Shown here: positions 1 through 5,120 of the stretch, piece after piece | Position numbering within the stretch: position 1 is the stretch's first letter | How the letters are laid out: each line of letters begins with the position of its first letter | Assembly (NCBI GenBank): GCA_947647645.1 | Contig: CANSLE010000190.1 | Span: 1 to 5,294, forward strand | Length of the DNA: 5,294 nucleotides | DNA from: an uncultured Microbacterium sp. | GTDB taxonomy: Bacteria; Actinomycetota; Actinomycetes; Actinomycetales; Microbacteriaceae | Direction of reading: 5' to 3' | The notes under the pieces: generated by a model | Told to the model about the DNA's origin: nothing | The model's input: the letters and a program-made list of their open reading frames with translations, nothing else | Databases searched by the model: none | Program-made: the position numbers and the translations under genes

Positions 1-446
1 CCGTCGACGACGCCGAGCCCGTCACCGCATCGGTGCGACTCGACGCGACGGGAGCGCTCACGGCATCCGTCGTCGTCGATGGCCGCGCCCGCTCCTTCCC
101 CCTCGCGGTCGAGCCGGACGCGGTGTGGCTCCTCGGTGACGACGGCGCGGTGCACGTGAGCGAGCGGGCGGTGACCGCCGACGCGGATGCCGCGGCGGAC
201 ACCTCCCCGGCGGTCGTCTCGCCCCTGCCGGGCACCGTCGCGCTCGTGGCGGTCCCCGACGGCACACGCGTGCGAGCCGGCGACGCCGTCGTCGCGGTGG
301 AGGCGATGAAGATGGAGCACGTGCTGCGTGCCGGCGTCGACGGCGTCGTGCGCCTGCGGGTGGCGGTCGGCGACCAGGTGGCGCGCGGCGGCGTTGTCGC
401 GTCGATCGAGACCGACGAGGACCAAGACGAGGAGGGGACGACATGA
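1..446 (+). CDS. Biotin-dependent acyl-CoA carboxylase alpha subunit, C-terminal part (5' truncated by window edge)
   Basis: This is the C-terminal end of the biotin carboxylase/biotin carrier subunit of an acyl-CoA carboxylase (acetyl-, propionyl- or 3-methylcrotonyl-CoA type). The reading frame is open from base 3, so the start and the biotin carboxylase domain lie outside the window. The biotinyl (BCCP-like) domain runs from SPLPGTV to GGVVASIE, about nt 225-407. The biotin attachment motif EAMKM is at nt 300-314, with the acceptor lysine codon at 309-311. The residues after it (EHVL) resemble methylcrotonyl/AccA1-type subunits more than the AccA3 housekeeping type, but that is a weak distinction. 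The protein ends in a short acidic tail (ETDEDQDEEGTT). Its stop codon overlaps the next gene's start as ATGA, which indicates one operon. The AccA1-MaoC pairing recalls the M. tuberculosis accD1-accA1-fadE19-Rv2499c-citE locus, which points to branched-chain acyl-CoA breakdown. The exact substrate cannot be read from this fragment. Confidence 0.9.
   Translation, partial: VDDAEPVTASVRLDATGALTASVVVDGRARSFPLAVEPDAVWLLGDDGAVHVSERAVTADADAAADTSPAVVSPLPGTVALVAVPDGTRVRAGDAVVAVEAMKMEHVLRAGVDGVVRLRVAVGDQVARGGVVASIETDEDQDEEGTT
430..435 (+). promoter_or_regulatory. Ribosome binding site of the MaoC-like gene
   Basis: AGGAGG lies 7 nt before the ATG at 443. It sits inside the codons for the acidic tail of the upstream carboxylase subunit, so the MaoC-like gene can be initiated independently as well as coupled through the ATGA overlap. 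It supports 443 as the true start. Confidence 0.8.
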
Positions 447-919
447 GCGAGGTCATCCGGCAGCGGGGCCTGTACCTGGAGGAGTTCGTGGAGGGGGCGC
501 TCTACGTGCATGCCCCGGGGCGCACGGTCACCGAGGCCGACAACGTGCTGTTCACCACCCTGACGATGAACACCCAGTCGCTGCACCTCGATGCCGCGTG
601 GGCGGCCGGCACGGAGTTCGGCGAGCGACTCGTCAACAGCTTGTTCACGCTGTCGACGATGGTCGGGCTCTCGGTCGCACAGCTCACGCAGGGCACGATC
701 GTGGCGAACCTCGGGTTCGGCGAGGTGACCTTCCCGGCGCCGGTGCGCGTGGGCGACACACTCTCCGCGGAGACCCTCGTCGTCGGAACGCGCCTGTCCG
801 CCTCGCGGCCCGGACAGGGCGTCGTGGAGCTCGCTCACACGATGCGCAACCAGCGGAGCGAGGTCGTCGCCACCGCGACCCGCAGCGTGCTCATGCGGTG
901 TGCACCGGTGGGCGGCTGA
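443..919 (+). CDS. MaoC-family hot-dog-fold enoyl-CoA hydratase/dehydratase
   Basis: This is a 158-aa single-domain MaoC-like protein, a cytoplasmic hydratase acting on an enoyl-CoA thioester. The hydratase signature lies at residues 30-50 (TEADN then TMNTQSLHLD). In the usual motif, Asp-x-Asn-Pro-x-His, the Asp and His are catalytic. Here His48 is kept, but Asn43 occupies the Asp position and the Asn-Pro is Gln-Ser. The rest of the hot-dog core is visible, including LVNSLFTL (64-71), GLSVAQLTQG (75-84) and PVRVGDTL (100-107). The start is fixed by AGGAGG at 430-435 and by a 4-bp overlap with the carboxylase subunit. I recall homologues of this subtype (Rv2499c-like) sharing the TMNTQ-LHLD sequence and lying beside accA1, fadE and citE genes tied to leucine or itaconate-derived acyl-CoA metabolism. 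A methylglutaconyl- or itaconyl-CoA hydratase role is therefore plausible but inferred. It converges on tetR with a 2-bp gap. Confidence 0.85.
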   Translation: MSEVIRQRGLYLEEFVEGALYVHAPGRTVTEADNVLFTTLTMNTQSLHLDAAWAAGTEFGERLVNSLFTLSTMVGLSVAQLTQGTIVANLGFGEVTFPAPVRVGDTLSAETLVVGTRLSASRPGQGVVELAHTMRNQRSEVVATATRSVLMRCAPVGG

Positions 920-921
920 GG

Positions 922-1536
922 TCAGTCCGCCGCCCCGGACGACGATTCCGCGCCCAGGAGCGCGCGCCGCGCCATTCCCGCGAGGATCCCCGCGGCGTCC
1001 GCCCCGCTCGCCCCCGCGCTGTGCGGGGTCGAGTTGAGCAGGCCGAACACGCCGAGCAGCCGCGTCTGGCGTTCCGCCTCGGAGAGGGCCGGGACGGCGG
1101 CGGCGAGCACCGCGTCCCAGTCGGCGATGTACTCGCGTTGCAGCCGGCGTACGCGGTGGTTCGCCTCGGGGGCGAGCCCGGCAAGCTCCCGGTCCTGGAT
1201 GCGGATGATGTCCGGCGCCGCCGTCGCGAACCCGAGGTGAAACGCGACGAGCTCATCGATCACGGTGCGGGCGCGCGCGGCATCCGTCGACGGTGTCGCC
1301 TGGACGATCTCGCGCGCCCCCTCGCGCAGCCGCGCGCTGGCGTCGACGAGCAGCTCGGCGAGGATCGCGTCCTTGCTCGGGAAGTGCTTGTAGAGCGCCG
1401 GTCCGCTCATGCCGACGGCCTCGCCGATCTCCACCGTCGTCACGCCCGCGAACCCGCGCCGGGCGAACAGCGCCGCCGCCGCGGTGAGCAGTCGTGCGCG
1501 CCGATCGGCCTTCTGCGAGCTGCGCCACGTCGTCAC
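922..1536 (-). CDS. TetR/AcrR-family transcriptional repressor
   Basis: This 204-aa protein has the usual TetR-family size. The N-terminal DNA-binding domain spans about residues 11-62. The helix-turn-helix is residues 33-52 (TTVEIGEAV, then GMSGPALYKHF), followed by the typical PSKDAILAELL. The rest is an all-helical ligand-binding and dimerisation domain with no family-specific motif I can tie to a ligand. The start codon is GTG (1534-1536). An in-frame TAG lies four codons upstream, so no earlier start is possible. It sits tail to tail with the carboxylase/MaoC operon (2-bp gap). It also lies 43 bp downstream of the transglutaminase gene on the same strand, but with its own promoter. I recall similar regulators next to actinobacterial acyl-CoA carboxylase genes, so control of that operon by an acyl-CoA is the likely role; this is inferred. 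Autoregulation is suggested by the palindrome at 1535-1558. Confidence 0.9.
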   Translation of the reverse strand: MTTWRSSQKADRRARLLTAAAALFARRGFAGVTTVEIGEAVGMSGPALYKHFPSKDAILAELLVDASARLREGAREIVQATPSTDAARARTVIDELVAFHLGFATAAPDIIRIQDRELAGLAPEANHRVRRLQREYIADWDAVLAAAVPALSEAERQTRLLGVFGLLNSTPHSAGASGADAAGILAGMARRALLGAESSSGAAD

Positions 1537-1558
1537 CGCCTCAGCCTACCGAGGCGGT
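1535..1558. promoter_or_regulatory. Candidate TetR operator: 8-bp perfect inverted repeat over the tetR -10 box and start
   Basis: ACCGCCTC (1535-1542) and GAGGCGGT (1551-1558) are perfect inverted complements separated by 8 bp (1543-1550). The spacer contains the -10 box of tetR, and the left arm reaches the GTG start codon. A repressor dimer bound here would block its own promoter. As RNA, the same repeat could fold only in read-through transcript from the transglutaminase gene, as a GC-rich hairpin without a U-tract. I therefore prefer the operator reading, but a weak terminator or attenuator role is not excluded. Confidence 0.5.
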
Positions 1559-1571
1559 CCGGATGCGTCGG
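1543..1571 (-). promoter_or_regulatory. Predicted leaderless promoter of tetR
   Basis: Read on the minus strand, TAGGCT (1548-1543, fitting TANNNT) is followed by exactly 6 nt and then the GTG start. Transcription would begin at or very near the start codon, giving a leaderless mRNA as is common in actinobacteria. A weak -35, CCGACG (1571-1566, 3 of 6 to TTGACA), lies 17 bp upstream. There is no good Shine-Dalgarno: the only candidate, GAGG, is 2 nt from the start. That agrees with a leaderless transcript. Confidence 0.5.
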
Positions 1572-1579
1572 CGGACGCG

Positions 1580-2425
1580 TCACGCCTCGCGGGTGACGGT
1601 GACCTTCACGTGCAGGTTGCTCTTGAACGGGCCCGCGTACACACCGCGCAGCGGCGGCACGTCGTTGTAGTCGCGGCCGCGGCCGACGAGCACGTACCGG
1701 TCGCCGATCTCGGCGTTGTTGGTCGGGTCGAAGCCCTGCCAGCCGCCGGAGAACCACTCCACCCACGCGTGCGACTCGCCGGTCGTCGGCACGCCGACCG
1801 CGGCATCCGCGACCGGGTGCAGGTAGCCGGACACGTAGCGCGCGGGGATGCCGACCTCGCGCAGAGCCCCCAGCGTGATGTGGGTGATGTCCTGACACAC
1901 GCCCTTGCGCTCGCCCCAGGCCTCGGCACCGGTGGAGTGCACGCCGGTGATGCCGTGCATGTACTCCATCGCCTCACCGATCGCCGCCGAGATCGCGAGC
2001 GCCGCGCGCGCGGGCTCGTCGTGCTGCGCGGCGATCGAGCGGGCGAGCTCGACCACCTCGGGATGCGGGGCGGTGCGTGCCGACTGGCCGAGCATCTCGA
2101 CCGTGGCGATCGCGCGGGCGCTCTCCGCGGCGAGACGCTCCCAGCTGAGCTCGGGGAACTCGAGCGGGCGCGGACGCACCTCCACGAGCGAACGGGCGGT
2201 GATCTCCAGCGCGCGGTGCCCGGCAAGCACGTCGAACGCCGCCACGCGCGTGCCGAAGTAGTCGAGGTAGTAGTTGACGCTCGTCGACGGCTCGATGTCG
2301 AGCTGGGAGCTCAGGACGAACTGGCTGTCCGTCGAGATCGGGAGCATCCGCGCCTCGTTGTAGGAGGCGCCCACGTCGCCCTGGTAGGCGAAACCCGTGG
2401 TGTGCTCGATCCGCAAGCGCATCAT
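1580..2425 (-). CDS. Transglutaminase-like cysteine peptidase-fold protein, third gene of the ATP-grasp/alpha-E operon
   Basis: This 281-aa protein starts with an N-terminal beta region of the bacterial transglutaminase type (MMRLRIEHTTGFAYQGDV, about residues 1-85). A linker helix region and a transglutaminase core (about 145-240) follow. The papain-like catalytic triad is intact: Cys177 in GERKGVCQDITH, His219 in ESHAWVEW and Asp233 in GFDPTNN. There is no signal peptide or membrane segment, so the protein is cytoplasmic. It could hydrolyse or transfer amide bonds; bacterial members of this group are usually predicted to be peptidases or amidases rather than protein cross-linkers. The ATG at 2425 overlaps the alpha-E stop (ATGA) and has GGAG 7 nt upstream. 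The next codon is also ATG, so a start at 2422 cannot be excluded. The order ATP-grasp, alpha-E, transglutaminase matches Rv2411c-Rv2410c-Rv2409c, implying that it processes the product of the other two. Confidence 0.93.
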   Translation of the reverse strand: MMRLRIEHTTGFAYQGDVGASYNEARMLPISTDSQFVLSSQLDIEPSTSVNYYLDYFGTRVAAFDVLAGHRALEITARSLVEVRPRPLEFPELSWERLAAESARAIATVEMLGQSARTAPHPEVVELARSIAAQHDEPARAALAISAAIGEAMEYMHGITGVHSTGAEAWGERKGVCQDITHITLGALREVGIPARYVSGYLHPVADAAVGVPTTGESHAWVEWFSGGWQGFDPTNNAEIGDRYVLVGRGRDYNDVPPLRGVYAGPFKSNLHVKVTVTREA

Positions 2426-3354
2426 GAGGTCTCTCCGATCCAGCTCGGCTCGGCGTGGGTCGGGAAGAAGCGGCCGCGGATGGCCTCCGAGGCCTCCCTC
2501 GTCACCTTCTGTACCCGCTCCATGTGGTCGGGCAGCTCGCTGAGGATCTCGCCGATGGGGCGGTACTCCAGGTCGTTGCGGATGCGGCCGAGCGCGCGCA
2601 GCACCGCGTTCGAGTGCCCCACCCGGTCGGCCACCGGATCGATCGCGCGCATGCAGGCCTCGGCCTGGGCGATCGAGTAGATGATCGAGCGCGGGAACAG
2701 GCGATCCAGCAGCAGGAACTCCGCCGCGTTGGAGGCGCTCGGCATCCCGCGGTAGGTGCGCAGATACGCCTCGTAGGCGCCGCACGAGCGCAGGATGGTC
2801 GTCCACGACGGGCCGGATGCCTCGGTCAGCGCCCGGGTGGCGAGCAGGCGCGCCGTCATGTCGGTGCGCTCGATCGAGCGGCCCAGCGTGAGGAACTGCC
2901 AGGCCTCGTCGCGGCTCGTCGAGGAGTCGGTGATGCCGACGGCGAGCGCGGAGCGCTCGCGCACCCACTGGAAGAACTCGTGCACCTTCTCGTTGTGCAG
3001 GCGCCGCGGCATCCGGGAGTTGGTGGTGTTGAGGGTCTCCCAGAGCTCCGTCGAGACGATCTCGCGGGCCCGGCGGGCGTTCTCGCGTGCGGCCTGCACG
3101 GCGTAGGCGATGCTCGACGGGTTCGCGCGGTCGACGGCGAGGCTCGTGAGCACGTCGGAGCGGGTGACCTCGGCGGTGGGCGGCGGCGGGACGGAGCCCA
3201 TGACGCCCATGAGCGAGCGACACGCGGTGTCCTCGTCGATCCAGGGGTCCTCCAGCAGCAGCTGCAGGTGCACGTCGAGGATGCGCGCGGTGCCGTCGCT
3301 GCGCTCGATGTAGCGCCCGATCCAGAACAGGCTCTCGGCGATGCGACTCAGCAT
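2422..3354 (-). CDS. Alpha-E domain (DUF403) protein, second gene of the operon
   Basis: This is a 310-aa, almost wholly alpha-helical, cytoplasmic protein made of a single alpha-E domain. The N-terminus MLSRIAESLFWIGRYIERSD is the hallmark of the family and fixes the start. The signature recurs as a divergent internal copy: FWIGRYIERSDGTARILD at residues 10-27 and LTLGRSIERTDMTARLLA at 155-172, both built on GR-IER-D-TAR. Alpha-E proteins have no demonstrated chemistry that I know of. They are found next to, or fused with, circularly permuted ATP-grasp proteins and transglutaminase-like proteins, so a scaffold or partner role in making or recognising the same product is inferred. The start overlaps the end of the ATP-grasp gene by 7 bp (ATGCTGA), and the stop overlaps the transglutaminase start by 4 bp, so the three are very likely translated from one mRNA in a coupled manner. 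Confidence 0.95.
   Translation of the reverse strand: MLSRIAESLFWIGRYIERSDGTARILDVHLQLLLEDPWIDEDTACRSLMGVMGSVPPPPTAEVTRSDVLTSLAVDRANPSSIAYAVQAARENARRAREIVSTELWETLNTTNSRMPRRLHNEKVHEFFQWVRERSALAVGITDSSTSRDEAWQFLTLGRSIERTDMTARLLATRALTEASGPSWTTILRSCGAYEAYLRTYRGMPSASNAAEFLLLDRLFPRSIIYSIAQAEACMRAIDPVADRVGHSNAVLRALGRIRNDLEYRPIGEILSELPDHMERVQKVTREASEAIRGRFFPTHAEPSWIGETS
2430..2436 (-). promoter_or_regulatory. Ribosome binding site of the transglutaminase-like gene
   Basis: On the minus strand GGAGAGA (2436-2430) contains GGAG spaced 7 nt from the ATG at 2425. It lies within the last codons of the alpha-E gene and supports the start that overlaps the alpha-E stop codon. Confidence 0.65.
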
Positions 3355-5042
3355 CCCTCCTCACCCCCGGAGGGACGGGATGCCTGCTGTTGCTGCTGCT
3401 CCTGCTGCTCGCGCGTCGTCAGCGGCCGGTCCTGCGGCGAGTGGGACTGCTCGCCCTGCGCGTCGTAGATGATCGGGATGGCCTCGGTGACCGACGCCTG
3501 ATCGGCCACCAGTCCGGCAAGTCCGCCCGAGGTGCGCACGGCGTAGTCGCCCCGGCGCGGGGCCGCGCCGCCGACGACCCAGGTGTCCTTCGAGCCGCCG
3601 CCCTGCGAGGAGTTCACGACGAGCTGCCCCTCCGGCAGGGCCACGCGGGTGAGGCCGCCGGGCAGCACCCACACCTCGTCGCCGTTGTTGACGGCGAAGG
3701 GGCGCAGGTCGGCGTGGCGGGGCCGCATGCCGTCCTCGACGAGCGTCGGGATCGTCGACAGCATGACCACCGGTTGGGCGATCCAGCCGCGCGGGTCGCG
3801 GATGAGCTTTGTGCGCAGCTTCTCCAGCTCGGCCGGCGAGGCGTCGGGCCCGACGACGAGCCCCTTGCCGCCGGAGCCGTCGACCGGCTTCACGACGAGC
3901 TCGTCGAGCCGGTCGAGCACCTCTTCGAGCGCCTCGGGCTCCTCCAGCCGCCAGGTGTCGACGTTCTTGAGGATCGGCTCCTCCGCCAGGTAGTAGCGGA
4001 TGAGGTCGGGCACGTAGGTGTACAGGAGCTTGTCGTCGGCGACGCCGTTGCCCACCGCGTTGGCGATCGTGACGTTGCCCAGACGCGCGGCGAGCATGAG
4101 GCCGGGCGCGCCGAGCATCGAGTCCGCGCGGAACTGCAACGGGTCGAGGAAGTCGTCGTCGACCCGGCGGTAGATCACGTCGACGCGCCGCGGTCCGCGC
4201 GTCGTGCGCATGAACACCTTGCCGCCCACACACTGCAGGTCGCGGCCCTCGACGAGCTCGACGCCCATGAGCCGGGCGAGCAGCGTGTGCTCGAAGTAGG
4301 CGGAGTTGTAGACGCCCGGGGTGAGCACGACGACGTTCGGGTCCTCGATGCCGGGCGGGGCCGACGCACGCAGGGCCTGCAGCAGCTTGTTGGGATAGTC
4401 GCCGACGGGACGCACCCGCATCGAGACGAACAGCTCGGGGAGGGTCTGCGCCATCACCCGTCGGTTGGAGATCACGTAGCTGACGCCCGACGGCACGCGC
4501 ACGTTGTCTTCGAGCACCCGCATCTCGCCGTGCTCGTCACGGATGAGATCGATGCCGGCGACCTGGATGCGCACCCCGTTCGCCGAATGGATGCCGGCGG
4601 CCTGGCGGTAGAAGTACTGGCTCGAGGCGATGAGCGCTGCGGGCAGCACGCCGTCGCGCACGCAGTGCTGGTGGCCGTAGGCGTCGTCGAGGAACGCCTC
4701 CAGGGCGCGCACGCGCTGCTGGACGCCCTTCTCGATGTTCGACCACTCGTCGTACTCGATCACGCGCGGCACGGCATCCAGGGGGAACGGACGCTCCTCG
4801 CCGGCGAAGTCGAACGTGACCCCCTGCGCGAGATAGGAGCTGGCCAGCGACTCGGTGCGTCCGCGCAGCTCATCCTGAGTGAGCGTGGCGAGGGCCTGGT
4901 AGAGCTCCCGATACGCGGCGCGCGACGTCGCCGGAGCGCCGGGGGACCCAGGTGCGGCGAACATCTCGTCGAACGCGGGGACACCCGAGACGGTCTTGCG
5001 CGGCGCCAGCGTCGAGCCGTATCCGTCGAAGAGGTCACCCAT
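3348..5042 (-). CDS. Circularly permuted ATP-grasp protein, first gene of the operon
   Basis: This 564-aa cytoplasmic protein belongs to the circularly permuted ATP-grasp family (formerly DUF404/DUF407), predicted ATP-dependent carboxylate-amine ligases. The permuted motif order is visible. VLEDNVRVPSG (residues 176-186, with Glu178, Asp179 and Asn180 as likely metal ligands) precedes the nucleotide-binding VVKPVDGSGGKG (383-394, Lys385 plus a glycine-rich loop). ADLRPFAV (444-451) and NSSQGGGSKDTW (477-488) follow. Other conserved stretches are SQYFYRQAAGIH (141-152), TPGVYNSAYFEH (241-252) and ANAVGNGVADDK (327-338). The tail after about residue 530 is polar and glutamine-rich. The ATG at 5042 is preceded four codons upstream by an in-frame TAG, so it is the first possible start; there is no Shine-Dalgarno, and a -10 box sits 6 nt upstream. 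It overlaps the alpha-E gene by 7 bp. By order it matches Rv2411c. The substrate and product are unknown; amide or peptide bond formation is inferred from the fold. Confidence 0.95.
   Translation of the reverse strand: MGDLFDGYGSTLAPRKTVSGVPAFDEMFAAPGSPGAPATSRAAYRELYQALATLTQDELRGRTESLASSYLAQGVTFDFAGEERPFPLDAVPRVIEYDEWSNIEKGVQQRVRALEAFLDDAYGHQHCVRDGVLPAALIASSQYFYRQAAGIHSANGVRIQVAGIDLIRDEHGEMRVLEDNVRVPSGVSYVISNRRVMAQTLPELFVSMRVRPVGDYPNKLLQALRASAPPGIEDPNVVVLTPGVYNSAYFEHTLLARLMGVELVEGRDLQCVGGKVFMRTTRGPRRVDVIYRRVDDDFLDPLQFRADSMLGAPGLMLAARLGNVTIANAVGNGVADDKLLYTYVPDLIRYYLAEEPILKNVDTWRLEEPEALEEVLDRLDELVVKPVDGSGGKGLVVGPDASPAELEKLRTKLIRDPRGWIAQPVVMLSTIPTLVEDGMRPRHADLRPFAVNNGDEVWVLPGGLTRVALPEGQLVVNSSQGGGSKDTWVVGGAAPRRGDYAVRTSGGLAGLVADQASVTEAIPIIYDAQGEQSHSPQDRPLTTREQQEQQQQQASRPSGGEEGC
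3355..3362 (-). promoter_or_regulatory. Unusually close ribosome binding site of the alpha-E gene
   Basis: The minus strand reads GAGGAGGG immediately before the ATG at 3354. The best Shine-Dalgarno match, AGGAGG (3361-3356), is only 1 nt from the start; the alternative GAGG (3362-3359) gives 4 nt. Both are shorter than the usual 5-9 nt. With the 7-bp overlap with the upstream gene, this suggests initiation by a ribosome that has just terminated there. Confidence 0.5.
3384..3410 (-). repeat. Short CAG/GAG trinucleotide tract encoding a glutamine-rich run
   Basis: Nine codons of the ATP-grasp C-terminal tail (residues 545-553, EQQEQQQQQ) are read almost entirely from CAG, with two GAG and one CAA. 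The tract lies outside the conserved domain, in a hydrophilic, probably disordered tail. Such triplet runs can change length by slippage, but nothing in a single sequence shows that this one does. Confidence 0.75.
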
Positions 5043-5048
5043 GCCACG

Positions 5049-5054
5049 AGCCTA
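5049..5054 (-). promoter_or_regulatory. Predicted leaderless promoter (-10 box) of the ATP-grasp/alpha-E/transglutaminase operon
   Basis: On the minus strand TAGGCT (5054-5049) is followed by CGTGGC and then the ATG at 5042. The -10 therefore ends 7 nt from the start codon's first base, as expected for an mRNA beginning at the AUG. It is the same hexamer at the same distance as in front of tetR. No good -35 is seen: the hexamer at 17 bp spacing, CACTCA (5077-5072), matches TTGACA in only 2 of 6. The box lies in the 78-bp gap (5043-5120) behind the aminotransferase gene, in which I see no convincing terminator. Confidence 0.5.
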
Positions 5055-5120
5055 GTCCGGGCCGTGTTTCCTGAGTGTGACGGCGGATGCCGCGGCGTTC
5101 GTGCCCCTGATCGACGGCGC

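Noticed and set aside
925..940. Possible hairpin GTCC/GGAC between the convergent genes
   Set aside because: The stem is only 4 bp with an 8-nt loop and no T-tract; such a structure is expected by chance at this GC content.
328..1596. Long plus-strand open frame of 422 codons
   Set aside because: It runs out of frame across the biotinyl subunit and MaoC gene and antisense to tetR. The product is Arg-rich with no domain, as expected for a GC-rich shadow frame.
1409..2680. Plus-strand open frame of 423 codons opposite the transglutaminase gene
   Set aside because: It is antisense to a gene with an intact catalytic triad. Its sequence is low-complexity Arg/Ala/His-rich, typical of a shadow.
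2426..3364. Extension of the transglutaminase reading frame upstream to 3364
   Set aside because: The extra residues are an out-of-frame reading of the alpha-E gene. The N-terminal domain begins at the ATG at 2425, where the ATGA overlap and GGAG lie.
3362..3364. GTG just upstream of the alpha-E ATG as an alternative start
   Set aside because: It is in another frame and does not lead into the alpha-E protein. The family-typical MLSRIAESLFWIGRY N-terminus begins at the ATG at 3354.
2455..3468. Plus-strand open frame of 337 codons opposite the alpha-E gene
   Set aside because: It is antisense to a clear alpha-E protein and shows no recognisable motif.
5081..5092. Possible hairpin CGGC-GGAT-GCCG after the aminotransferase gene
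   Set aside because: The stem is 4 bp with no T-tract on either side, which is not enough to call a terminator.
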